Shown in pieces: positions 1-11,620 of a stretch of DNA of 64,000 nucleotides (positions are counted from its first letter, which is position 1; the number at the start of each line of letters is the position of its first letter). The notes beneath the pieces are model-generated. The model saw nothing but the letters and a program-made list of their open reading frames with translations, did no database searches and was not told the DNA's origin. Position numbers and translations under genes: made by a program. Source of the DNA: Selaginella moellendorffii (taxonomy: Eukaryota > Streptophyta > Lycopodiopsida > Selaginellales > Selaginellaceae); the NCBI RefSeq assembly GCF_000143415.4, contig NW_003314358.1, positions 66,961-130,960 on the forward strand, written 5' to 3'.

Positions 1-43
1 CGTTTCGGCTCCACTTTAGGGGTTAGGGATTTTGTGTCTCAGA
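1..43 (-). mobile_element. Start of a Gypsy 3' LTR (continues outside the window)
   Basis: Read on the minus strand, the LTR opens at base 43 with TGAGACACA and runs out of the window. The same opening is seen at 6615 (plus) and, as TGTGAGACAC, at 13411 and 37947 (minus). The bases just upstream on the minus strand (gtggtggagttc) match those before the 6615 LTR, so this is the internal-to-3'-LTR junction of a minus-strand element. Confidence 0.6.
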
Positions 44-3000
44 ACTCCACCACTTGTAGACGAAGTTTGATGTCCTCCTCTAAAGATAAACTATCTTATA
101 AAGTAGTACCAACATGTATTACCCTTTCCATTCTTGGCACCTCGCCAATATTCGTCAATGGTTTAATACTGAAGGCTCACCAAGCCTTTTCCATCCTCTA
201 AAGAGGATAGTCTCTCCAACTTAGAGACTGATTGGACCACTTGTGGTGGTTCTCTCCTTTTATTAGTTTAGTTCTCGTTAAATTTGTTAGAAACACCGTC
301 TTTATCTCAATCCCACTACTCCTTATCGAGTAGTCTCAGTTTTCATCGATATAACTTTTGCACTTTGGAATTTTTACTTTTGACTTCTTGAAGTCAATTT
401 CCTAGGTGTCTTTGACACCTTGCATTGCACATATTGTGCAACTCCACTTCCCCATCCTAGGAAGTTCTCCACTTGAGGGCACCATCATCCTCTCTTTTAT
501 TTCGTGCCAACTTGGGCACTAAATTCTAATTAATATAATTTGTGCTAGGGCTGTCCATGGCCCTATCATTTAGCTACCTCACCACTCCCTCCCTTGGAGC
601 TTCCACTTTCGCCAAATCAGAGCAATTGGGAATTCATCTTTGGAAACATATTGCCTTTCCCATAATTCATTAGCACCTAACACATTAATGTTCTTGGCCT
701 AACTTTGCCTTTTAGATTCTTTCCCATGATTCTTTTCTTAGCCATTAGTTTTTTGCTCCTATCCTTGAGTGTTGCAACCAGCAACATCGGATCACTACCT
801 CCGTTGTCGAGGTATCCTTTCGGTTCCATAGCAAAGACTTTGCTTTGCCAAGTCTAGAGGGTGTTCACCCTTAGTACATCTCTTTAGCATTTTCTACTAT
901 GGGCCCTATCCCTGGCCCAACTTTATGACCTTCCCATGGGTCTCTTATAGAGACTATTTTCTTTGGACTCACTATGCCATCGCATAGTCACAGATCATTT
1001 CCCTTAAGTGTTCTTTCCACTTGGTCACCTTGACCAAACCACACCATCATTAATCGTTCAAATCAACACTTTGAACTATAAACCTTATCCCTTAACCTCA
1101 CAAGGACTTTATCCTCATTTTAGCCATAAGATCATCTAGTAATCTAACTTTGGCACCTTAATAGGTTTGCCAATAGGTACTAAGTCCTCCAGACTTTTAA
1201 GTTGTTCACCATGACCTCGGGGGCATCCCCCACACTTGGTGGTGCACCCAAGCTAGCCCTTCCGGCTAAGGGTCCATAGCAACTAAGACTGGGTGTCCCC
1301 ATCGTATTCACCACGTCTTTGGTGCCACTCATACCAAAGTGTTCAAGTTAGATATGCCATGCCACACTAAGCAATCTAACTGTGCATCGGCATCCCCCGC
1401 TTGGTGGTGTGCCCAAGCCAGTCTCCTTACTGAGAGTCCATGACCACCGAAAAATGAGTGTCCTCATATTCCAAACCATCACCGCGCCCTAATGAGTTGG
1501 GACTCAAACCCAAACACTAGAGGGTCGGGACTCGAACCTAGCCTCCGTATATGCATCTACGGATGGCATCACCCAGGATGCCAGACGTAACTCCCCATGC
1601 CAGTGCACCAACTTATACTTAAAGTGCGCTACAGATCACAGTTTAGGAACCTAATTCCTCCACACTGCCAAGTCCTCTCACTTGACATGTCTATGATCAT
1701 GCATGGACTTCTCTATGTTTGGCCCCATGGGCCACCCCTTTTGAAGTTAGCATCTTCAACTAGGGTATTTGTCCCCTTGACTTGCCAATTTCACTTAACA
1801 AGTCATCCGACCACCATAACATGATTCATGCACAAGCGTGAAAGCCCTTAACCATCAACTTCTGTTCAAAGCCTTCTTTTTGAACACTCGGGAACTACTT
1901 CCCTAACCTTGATAGCTTTGCCTCATGGTAAGCTTCAAGACTACGTTTCTGTTGCGCCATTTTGATTTCGCATTCTCTTTAAACCATTTACACTTGGTTT
2001 TCTAGGTACTTATCTACCTAGAATCGTCTTTGGGAACCTTCAAGAAACTCTATTCCTTAGCCTTCTAAGGTTTCTCCTTTGCAAGCTCCCTACTCACCAT
2101 ATGGTTTAATATGGATAATTCCATAATTTAGACTCTCCATGACATCGCAGTTGCTAGTAACAACATCCTCGACCACACCTTCTTGATTCTCCACTCCCAA
2201 CTTACATAACTATCATTGGTTCTGCCCTTCAATTTCTATGGTTCAATTCCATCTCAATACTACTTGTCTTTTGGCCTCATATGTTTCCTTTGGTTATTCT
2301 CCTCAAGACTAGGAGGATAGATTTGCACCTTCTACCATGTCTTAGCAAGTATTCATAAGGATGAACCTACTCGATAGCTTAGAGAGTAGTTCTTCAATCT
2401 GGGCATGCTCATTTTATAATCCCACACACCGGGATTAACGTTGCTACTTATAGGCCTCTATATGCCCATCACTAACCTTGCCAAAATCCCATTTTTGGCT
2501 TTGTCCAAATCAGTTAGACAAATTTCTCCCGTCTCCACAAGCTTGGACGTTTGGATAGCACCTTCTATCCATCATCCGCTAGGGACTTACTCCCTTGGGC
2601 CTTATCTAATGCCCTCGCAACACCAAACACCACTTTCTAGTGTTTTAGAGTGTTTGGGTGTCCCAATAATAGCCTTCTTTGGTAATGAGCATTTCTTTTT
2701 TGACATTGACTTACTATATCGCAACATAAGCAGTTTCTCCCCCATAAAGGTATTTCTAACTTCCTTATCCCAATAACAAGTTTTAGGTAATTACTTTCTG
2801 CCAATTTAACCAATTATTTTGCACCTTTTACTTAGTTACCTCATAGTTGTCAAGTCCTATAACTCATTGCTTCCACACCTTCATCATTATTTGGGTCATC
2901 ACACTTCAATCGCATGCTTTCCAGCTTAGGATATGCAATTCCCATTTCCATTAGGATCCTTTGGGAAGGGGTTCTCATGAACACACCAACTTAACCTTAA

Positions 3001-3545
3001 GGCAACATGCCTTGGCACATTCGATGTCTCCACACCATCGGCTCTATTAGCCTACCTTTCCGACACTTCCCACTTGTGTCAGGGTTTTTGCCAAGACCAA
3101 AGCAATCGTTTCTCATACAAACTATTAGTTAACACTGCACCATAGTGTTCACACACAACTCTATGCCAAAGTTGTTTTCTTTTGGAAACACCTTTCCCAA
3201 GATTTTAGTATGGCATATTCTGTCATCAATGAGATACCCACTATTTTCATACTTGGATCCTATGATCCCCCCATCCTTCGTGGGGTACAACACACCTTAG
3301 TCCAAATGCTTCCATCAATCCATTAGGATTATTCCTTGACTCTATTTGAGTCATTCAGCTTTTTGGAATTTGCTAATTTGACGACTCGTGAGGTCTTACT
3401 TTTGAGGTGTCAGCTCACTGGAATACAACTTCTTATATTCATGTCCTACTCACAAGGACCATCTTTGCAAGTGTTACTCCGACACTTGATTTTGTTCTCT
3501 AGGGGGCAACTTTTGCCCCTTATGATCACTTGTCCATGTGATGAG
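44..3545 (-). mobile_element. Internal region of a decayed Gypsy-type retroelement
   Basis: No long reading frame survives. About 44-1250 is the inverted counterpart of 5640-6614, and about 1870-3545 is a diverged direct copy of 9640-11500; parts recur at 29580-30440. Its position behind the 3' LTR start at 1-43 gives the minus orientation. The short ORFs inside have no recognisable domain and I do not call them genes. About 1480-1540 holds tRNA-T-arm-like motifs shared with the 36.2 kb element. Confidence 0.6.
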
Positions 3546-4440
3546 AATACTATTAGGGCGTGGCCACTGAGAGAGTGAGAGAGAAAGAGGGAATATTCTG
3601 GTCCTTAGAATATTCTCCATCTTCCTTGTATAAAACCCTTGCCCCACAAGGGCAAATGGGGGACATTTTGCAAAGAGCTGTAAAGCATTTCTTGTGTTTG
3701 AGCGAGCGTTGGGGGAGGCACCCCTCCTTCCCCCAACAAATGGTGAACCCGGCATGACCCGTAGGACTTTCTAAAGCGTCATTTCTCTCTTTTTCTTTTG
3801 GCTGCAGATTTTAGGAAGGAATTCCTTGTTCGTCTTGCGGTGGTTTTGTTTGACCTTGGGCGTGTTGGATAAGTTTGGAGCTCCTCTTTCCAGCAAGGTA
3901 TGGTGTTCATCAAACTGTGCAGTATTTGAAGAGATACAACATTTCTTGGCTCGATCAAATGAGCATTTTGGAGTTTTCACTTTCTCGCCTAGATCCTCGG
4001 CCCAATTTCTCAAGGTAGTGCATTTGGGCTTGTAGATTTAGCTTAGATCTACGAGTAGTGGTGATTCTTGATGCTAGATTTGGCAAAATTGACGACATGC
4101 AAAAGGATTTTCTTCTGGATTGGATCATCTTTGTAGCAGAAATTCGTGCTCCTCTGGGTTTTGTTTTGGATGCCATTTGTTTCTAGAGGTGCTCCTGGTC
4201 CTAGGCTTTCCAGAAATACCAACGGCGCCTCAATATCGATCTACATCACGGACATGCACATGTTTTTCCACAATGTTGGCATTCTGGGCTACCTCTTCAT
4301 AGATTTTGGGGGAATATTGAGGTGACTTCTTCCCAAATTCCTATGATAGAGGGTAGACGGGGTTGAGCCCTTTCCAACGAGCCCACCAACAATCAAAATG
4401 GTGAAGGATCGAGGCTGGAGGACTCATTTTTCTCTTTTGG
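3546..4440 (+). mobile_element. LTR end and leader of a different, truncated retroelement (tentative)
   Basis: A TATA-like tataaaacc near 3630 is followed by a sequence ending ttcccccaaca (about 3741) and then tggtgaacccggcatgac, which has the form of an LTR 3' end ending in CA followed by a primer-binding-site-like TGGTGAACCC. The downstream 700 bases have no coding frame I recognise. Sequence character differs from the Gypsy debris on both sides. A real LTR call would need the second LTR, which is not visible. Confidence 0.35.
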
Positions 4441-4506
4441 GTTAAACTTTGTTGGCACTAAGGACGTGGTGAAGGACATGGGGACACCCAATTTCAATTG
4501 CTATAA

Positions 4507-5590
4507 TGTCGCGAATAAGACTTCGGGTATCGAAAGTTACCTGTTGGCCAGTCCTTACGGATACTTTTTCCTTACTGCCACAACGGCAGGAGGTTGGTAT
4601 TGTTGGACTCGTTATCAGTCTTTGCCTAAGCTAGTTGAGAAACTGGTCTTCACATGTGCACTTGACAAAATGAGCATAAATAAGTGCTATTAGTCAAGCA
4701 TACTTGACCTGGTTAAAGAAACTCATTCGTTGACTTGCACTTGCTAGTGTTGGGAACCCCCGTGATATTGAGTTTGGTCCCTCAATATTTGTTACCATGT
4801 CTGCCAAACACCTTCGCTATCATGCCCTTTGTGTTAGTCTCATTTCGGTCCCAAATGCTATTTATGGAAAGTGTTTAGATTTGCTCATTTGGCATATCTA
4901 CGGAATGTAGAGATTAGCCTGAACACAATGGTGTTTGTTCCGTGTCCAAATTCACATTCTAGCACCATTCTATATTTAATAAGTTTTGAGCTTGTCTCAG
5001 AGATTAACTCCTAATACTAAGGGAGGCTTGGGGTGAAAGCCCAAAGTGTGTGTTCCTCAAGGGGGGGGGGGGCTGTGGGGGGTTCCAAATGTGTAGTAGG
5101 GATAGTGGGTAGGTCGGGCATGGCCGACTAACCTGAGGCATAGTCTAGCTCCTGCTTGTGTGCCTGTCCTTGTTTTGTGTCCGGCTTGGGTCTAAACCCA
5201 AGCTCCATACCATGCTAGCTGGTGGAGTACCCATGTCCTCACGTTAGGCCACTAGTATGCTAAAATAGCGCCAGACTCCGTTTGGCTCCGTTTTGCATGC
5301 TGGTCCTGGCATTGGGATGCTGAATGCTTTAGGACTATTCCAAGTCACTCCGTGCTTCTGTCCTTTCACTCCTTGGGCTGTATGCTTAAGAGTTACTCCG
5401 TGGTCCGGTTCCAACACTGAATGGCTCCATGCTTAAGAGTTTGGTTCCGTACCTTCATTCAATGGCCTAAGGCCTTGAAATTCAGGTTCCACACTAGTGT
5501 CCTTTGGACACATGGCATGTGACACATGGCACATGGAGGGTTTAGGTTCCGCTTCATGGTTATCTTAAGGTAAATCACCATAGGATAAAG
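4507..5590 (+). repeat. Dispersed LTR-like repeat, copy 1
   Basis: This stretch aligns end to end with 40664-41737: both open at TGTCGCGAAT, pass through a shared gtatcgaaagttacct and catatctacggaatgta, and end at ccataggataaaggg. It also contains a ggggtgaaagcccaaag / poly-G / ggttccaaa-tagtagggatagtg block that occurs in the LTR at 31133. It is therefore probably an LTR of a third, array-less relative. No terminal duplication was found. Confidence 0.6.
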
Positions 5591-6614
5591 GGATTAAGGG
5601 ATATGTGTTATATATAAACCCTTGGTTGGAAGAATTGGCTTGGGTGCACCATCAAGTGTAGGGGATGCCCTTGGGGTTGTGGTCAACAACTTAAAGGTTT
5701 AAAAGACTTAGTACCTATTGACAAACTTATTGAGATCATTGGCTAAACAAAGACAAAGTCTCTGTTAGGTTAAGGAACAAGGTTCTTAGTTCAAAGTATT
5801 GATTTGAACTATTGGTAATGATGTAGTCAAGGTGACCAAGTGGAAATGACCTCTAAGGAAAATGAGTAGTGGCCATACAATAATATTGTGAATCCAAGAA
5901 AATAATCTCTAAAGAAGGACCTATGGGCAAGTCACAAGTTAGGCCGTGGATAAAGCCCATAGTAAATAATGTTGGAAAAACTTACTAGGGGTGAATAGCC
6001 CTTTAAACTTAACAAAGGATAACCTTTGCTATAGAACTAAAAGAATACCTTGAGGATGGAGGTAATGATCCTAGCAAAGTAGCCAAATGATAGGGCCATG
6101 GATAACCTTAGCATGAATTATAGATAAGTGAAACTTAGTGTTAAGAGTGGCACAAAATAAAAGAAAGAATGATGGTGCCCTTAAATAAAGAACTTCCTAG
6201 GATGGGGAAGTGGTGTTTATATAATCGGTGCAATAGAAAGTGTTGGACATACTTAGGAAATTGATTTAAGATATCAATATTAAAGTTCCAGAATGTGGTA
6301 ATTATATTGGTAGAGGCCAAGACTACTATAAAATGAGTAGTAAAATTGAAATAAAGAAGGTGTCTCTAACAAGTTTAGCAAAAACCAAATGAACAAAAGG
6401 GAAGGACCACCACATATGTTCAAATAAGTTTTTAAGCTGGAGAGACTATGCTCCTTAGAGGATGAGCAAGGCATAGCAAGCCTTTGGTGTTGAACCATTG
6501 ACAAATATTATGTAGATGCTAAGGATGAAAATGGTAATTTATGATAGGGTTACTTTATGAAATTGTTTATCATTCGATGAGGATATCAAACTTTGTCTAT
6601 GGGTGGTGGAGTTA
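5591..6614 (+). mobile_element. 3' internal region of a plus-strand Gypsy remnant
   Basis: The reverse complement of about 44-1250 aligns here (for example ggggatgccc followed by ggtcaacaacttaaa). The stretch ends with ggtggtggagtta directly before an LTR start at 6615, so it is the last internal part of a plus-strand element. No coding frame survives. Confidence 0.55.
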
Positions 6615-8010
6615 TGAGACACAAATCCTTAAGCCCCAAAGTGGAGTCGAGAGGGTGCCACATAGTAGTGGCCGAAGTAAAAGCTAAACGAGTGTAACAT
6701 ATTTAAATTAAAAGCTCCAACTCGAAAAGTCAAAAGTGGGAGTGGAACTCCTAACGAAGTGCTCGAAGAACAAACACGAAACGATCAATAAGTGAGCCTC
6801 TAAAAAAGGGACATAAGGGGACCATATGGAAGTGTTGGGACTAAGTCCAAGATGGAGTCTGAGTTGAAGTCCAAGATGGACCCGAGATAGAGTCTAAGTT
6901 GGAGTCTAAGATGGAGTTCGAGAAGGAATTCAAGATGGACCTAAGATGGAGTTTGAGATGGAGTTTGAGATGGACCTGATATAGAGTTCAAGATGGACCC
7001 AAGATGGAGTTCAAAATGGACCCAAGATGGAGTCTGAAAAAGAGTCTGAGAAGGAGTCTAAGATGGAGTACAAGATGGAGCCCAAGGTCGACTCTGAGAT
7101 GGAAACTAAGATTAGGTCTGAGATCAAATTGAGAACAAGATTAAAACCGAGATTGAGACCAAGACCGAGACTCAGACCGAGTCCAAGTTCAAGTTTGAGT
7201 CCAAATCTGAGTCTGAGTTCAAGTTCGAGTTCGAGTTCAAGGGTGAAAGCCCAAAGCAATGGTATCCCAAACCCTGAGGGGTTTGGTGAGCTCCAAAAAG
7301 ATAGTAGGGGGAGGATTCTAATGGAATTAATTTAGCCAAGAAAGGTTAGTATGACTAAGGAAGGTTATACCCATGTGGTAAGTGATGATATAACCATTGA
7401 GAAGTCCAAATCTAGAGTGAACATGGATAGATAAGTGGGGCAACTTAGTGAAGTGTTCAAAAGTCGAATCTAACTCCCCTAGGAGATCAAATGGTTAATA
7501 CGTGGCACTACTTATTTGGTTACCTAGTGTGGCTTATTAAAACCTCACTCTAACCATATGATTAGGCACCCAAAGGCAAAAGGTGGGGAGAGTACCCATA
7601 AGGCTCGTATAGGGCCATGGTGTTTCGAAATATCATCCCAATATCCTAGACTATGGAAAGGAAGAAGAGAAGTCCTCTTGTGTAGTGACCAAGAATATGA
7701 TCCCATAGTGAAAAAGTTTTAAAGGTCATTAGGATTTAGTGGTCAGGCCCTTGGGCCCTGACTCAATGGCAGTATTGGCAAGCACTATTGGGGACAAAAT
7801 GGGACTTGATGAGGATCAAAAAAGAGATGTTGGGCAAAGGTGTTCCCCATGTCTTTAGACATCCTAAGGATGCTAAGCTATGGTCAAGGGATGACCACTC
7901 ATGGACAGATGGCCCAGTCTCTTAGAGATGGGACTGTAATACAAGTAGTCTTAGATTACCAATATGACAAAGGCAAATATGCATGGCCTTAGTGTATTGT
8001 GTTGATATAC
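6615..8010 (+). mobile_element. 3' LTR of plus-strand Gypsy remnant, right end lost
   Basis: Opens with TGAGACACAAATCC. It carries the 6-bp-periodic array (6846-7245), the gggtgaaagcccaaagc block, and then the distal LTR sequence seen in reverse in 13696-15239. Homology fades at about 8010 before the expected terminal CA, so the end is truncated or diverged. Confidence 0.6.
6846..7245 (+). repeat. LTR-borne 6-bp-periodic array (GARWYN-like)
   Basis: About 400 bases of alternating gagtcc / gagatg / aagatg-like hexamers. Because the period is a multiple of three, frames stay open and translate to Glu-Ser/Lys-Met-, Arg-Pro- or Leu-Gly-rich peptides on both strands. These ORFs are a by-product of the periodicity and are not annotated as genes. 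Confidence 0.75.
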
Positions 8011-8380
8011 TTCTAAAACAATAATGCACTAAGCTAAAATTCAACATAATCTATCATCTATAAATAGTATTAAGTATTGAGTCAAGTATGATGGCAATAA
8101 CACTTCTTGATAGATAGGTAAGCAGAAAAGGTGAATAAGTATTTAAATGATTATTTGCGATGCTATGTCTCTGGAGACCAAACTGATTAGGTAAGTCTTT
8201 TTGGATTTGCAAAAATGTGTTATAACAACTCACCACATTAAGTATTGAGGTGAGTCCATAGAAAATTATCAATAGGCGATTTATTGAAGGTCCTATAAAA
8301 CCTGGTATGGCCAAGTATTATAAAGAGTTACCCATAATGGAGGTATTCATGGTAGAAAGACTTAACATTTGGACTCTAGT
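8011..8380. other. Unassigned repeat-derived DNA
   Basis: No gene or element boundary recognised. It lies between two Gypsy remnants and contains only short chance ORFs. Confidence 0.4.
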
Positions 8381-9340
8381 AAAGGATTCCTTAGAACAGC
8401 TTAACAAAGGTAAACCAAGTATGTGAACCAGAAGTGCAAAGACATAGAATTCCACCTTGGGGAGAAGGTGTGGCTGAACTCCAAAAACCTAAGGTTACCA
8501 AATGGGATTAGCCAAAAATTGACTCAAAGGTAAAATGCATATATTCTTGAAATAAACTAATCTTGAGTTCTTTAAACAAGTTTGTGGGGTCCTATGAGAT
8601 TGAGGCTCAAATTGATAAAGTGGTTTACTGCCTCCAACTTCCTTAAGAGATAGGGAACATACACCTTGTGTTCTATATGAACTTACTCAAATAATATTTT
8701 GAGGACGCACTTCATAAAGACTAAGTGAGACTTTTACCTGAGGTTATCCAAAGGGAGGACAAATACAAATTTGAGGCCATCCTTAATGTGTACAAGAGCA
8801 AGTGATAAAGATGTGAGGTGGAGTTCAATATGAAGTGGAAAGGATTTCCACTTTGTAAAGCAATATAGGAACTAGAGAAAAACTTAGCAAATGCGTGAAA
8901 TTTAATAAAGGAATTTTTGCAAGGTAGAACTTTATGTACTCATACAAGGTTCAACTAAAAACATTAATTTGATAAATTGAGGAATGTCCTAAATTGGGTT
9001 CCAAAATGTGCTAGAGGCAAGCTAATTAACATAAGCTTAGTTAAATTGACTAGGTATAAAGAACTATGCTTGACTCCCTTAAGGGATGTCAAATTTATAG
9101 AGTATTCTATAGAGGTTGAGTTCAAGTCCTAACCCTTTACTAAAGTGAGGTGAGAGGAGAGGTATAGAGACACCTATATCTCATTGTCATGGGCTCCTAG
9201 CTAGGGAGGTTAACTTAGGCATGCTGCTAATTGGGGGGATGCCCTCGAGGCTATAGTCAACAAGTTGCAAGATTGAATAGATATGTTCAATATGGGTGAT
9301 GGCACACTTAGTTGGTGGTGACAACAGCTCATTGAAAATT
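8381..9340 (+). pseudogene. Gypsy pol 3' end with chromodomain, decayed
   Basis: About 8460-8530 gives the end of the integrase region (KVWLNSKNLRLPNG-like). About 8581-8957 reads as integrase C-terminus plus chromodomain (YEIEAQIDKV ... FNMKWKGF ... LEKNLANA) with several in-frame stops. The following 350 bases match the 3' untranslated internal sequence at 36056-36400. A 51-base segment at 8530-8580 starts with gt and ends with ag and is conserved in position at 35621-35673. Same family as the 31133 element, but much older. Confidence 0.7.
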
Positions 9341-9389
9341 TAAATTAGAATCCTATAGCATAGAAATAAGGTGTGAGGAGCTTTTTCTC

Positions 9390-9645
9390 ATTTGAAATCA
9401 AAAAAGCGTGGGATGGTCTTTTGACTAGTAGGGAGGAGGTCCGTGAGGAGATCTCTAAGCTATGGAGGAAGTGGATCAAACAAGGAGTCGAGGTAAACTA
9501 AGTGGTGGACAATACACTCACCTTCTAAAAATTACTAATACAAGAGAAAGTCAAGGCCATCTTGTGGTTGGTGGCAAACAATAGGTTACCAATGGGATAG
9601 CAGTTCTAGAAGGTAGCATACCAATGATGTAAAGAGTGTGGTCCG
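9390..9645 (+). pseudogene. Possible LINE zf-RVT domain fragment
   Basis: The plus strand reads EEVREEISKLWRKW, then after stops KVKAILWLVANNRLPMG and, further on, KECGPK. The phrase resembles the zinc-binding domain at the C-terminus of plant LINE reverse transcriptases (typically WL.. NRL.. CxxCG). The frame is interrupted by several stops. This is pattern recognition only, with no second domain nearby. Confidence 0.35.
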
Positions 9646-11620
9646 AAAAATAGATTCATAACAAATTTCAAGACCACACTTCTGCTATGCTATTCTGATT
9701 TTGCACATTCCTATAAATCTGTTTTTCTAAGTACTAACCTACCTAGAATTGTCTTTAAAACCCTTGAAGGGATTTTGTCTCTTAGGTTGCCAAGGCTTTT
9801 CCTTTTACAAGTTTTTTAACTGCCATAAAATCTAATATGGGCAATTCCACACTTTAGACTCTCTATGGCATCATGTTTACTAATAACACCTTCAAGCATT
9901 CATTTAATTTCCCACTCCCAACTTGTATAGCTATTATTGATTTTGCCCTTCGATTCCTATAGCTCAATTTTATCCTTTTATTATTTGTTTTCGGCCTCAC
10001 ACATTCCCTTCGGTTATTGTTCTTCCAGGCTAAGAGAATAGCTTTGCACTTTCTACTATGATTTAGCAAGTATTGTTAAAGATGAATCTACCTGATAGGT
10101 TAGGGAGTGGTTCTTTAATCTGGATATATTCACTTTATAATCTCATATACCAAGATTATTATTGTTACTCACAGGCCTTTGTTTTCCTGTTTCTAGCTTT
10201 GCCAAAAATCCTTTTGGCTTTGTCCAATTCAGATAAACAAATTTCTTTTATTTCCACATCTTAAACGTTAGATAGCACCTCCTATCCATTTTTTCGCTAA
10301 GGACTTAGTCCTTTGGGCCTTATTGAATGCCCTCATGATACCAAACACCACTTTCTGATGCTTTAGAGTGTTTAGATGTCCCAATAATGGCCTTTCTTGA
10401 CAATAAGCATTCCCATGTACGATATTGACTCATTATATTGCAACATAAATAATTTATCCCTTAAGAGATATATTTACCCTTCTCATCCTAATAAAAAGTC
10501 TTTAAAAAGTTAATTTCCACCAATCTAATCAATTATATCACATTTATTACTTAGTTTCCTTATAGTCATCCAATTTTATAACTCATTGCTAGTGCTTCCA
10601 CACCTCCATCATTATTTGGGTCAACACACTCAAATCATATACCCTCTAGTTCAGTTATGCCCATCCCATTTCCATTATGATTCCTTTAGCAAGGGATTTT
10701 TATGAACAAACCAACTTAATCTCAAGGCATCAGACATCACATATATTGGGTTTAAAGGATTTGTCATCCTGAAATTTGGATTCATTTTAGTTTTTATATA
10801 ATCTGTAGAACCGTGCACAGAGGTTTGGCTCCAGATCACACTTTGGAACATTTGGTGTCTCCACACTATCAACTCGATAAGTCTACCCTCATGACACTTT
10901 AAAGCTTTGCCAAGATAATAGTAGTCATTTGTTATGCTAATTATTCATTAGCACTACAACATAGTGTTCATACACAATTCATCACCAAAGTTGCTTTTTT
11001 CCATAAACACTTTTCCACAACTTTAGTATAGCATATTCTATCATCAATGAGATACTTATTTTTCTCATATTTGGATCTCCTAATCCTCCTAGTCTTTCGT
11101 AATGTGGAACACACCTCCATCTAAATGGGATTCCTCCAAACTTTTAGGACCATCCCTTAACTCTACGAAATCATCTAACTTTTGGACTTTGTTAATTCAA
11201 TTTCCCATAAGGTTTTAGCCTCCTGACTACTTTTGAGGCGCCATCACACTTGAATACAACTTCTTATATACACATCCCATTCACAAGAATTATCTTTGCA
11301 AGTGTTACTCTAACATTTGATTATCCTTTGTTTTATGTGAGCTACATTTGGCCCTTAAAACTATCCTTTTATATGATGAAACGCTTACTCATCCTTTTAA
11401 TACACCCTTAATTCCTTGGGTTGTTCCGACCTTTATTAAAAGTAGCCTCAGCTACCATTTCAAGGACATATGTCTTCATTCATATTTGACCTCCTATGGT
11501 CACCAACTCTAGTGTCAAATTCTTGAGCATCATCCTTAACTATATGAGAATAATTTTATGACTCATTTATTGTATCATTCATGTAATCCCAACTGTAGTT
11601 GTTTACCACAACCATATTAA
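9646..11620 (-). mobile_element. Internal region of minus-strand Gypsy remnant
   Basis: Diverged direct copy of about 1940-3545. The sequence just inside 11620 (rc: gttgtggtaaacaactacagttggg) continues the leader interrupted at 13417, as shown by the uninterrupted version at 30113-30165. It is therefore the internal part of the element whose 5' LTR is 13696-15239. No intact frame. Confidence 0.6.

Noticed and set aside
7027-7335. Long ORFs of Ser-Glu, Arg-Pro or Leu-Gly repeats (also 14488-14997, 30810-31441, 36531-36740, 37863-38268)
   Set aside because: They come from the 6-bp-periodic LTR arrays, where several frames on both strands are open at once; flanks are LTR sequence.
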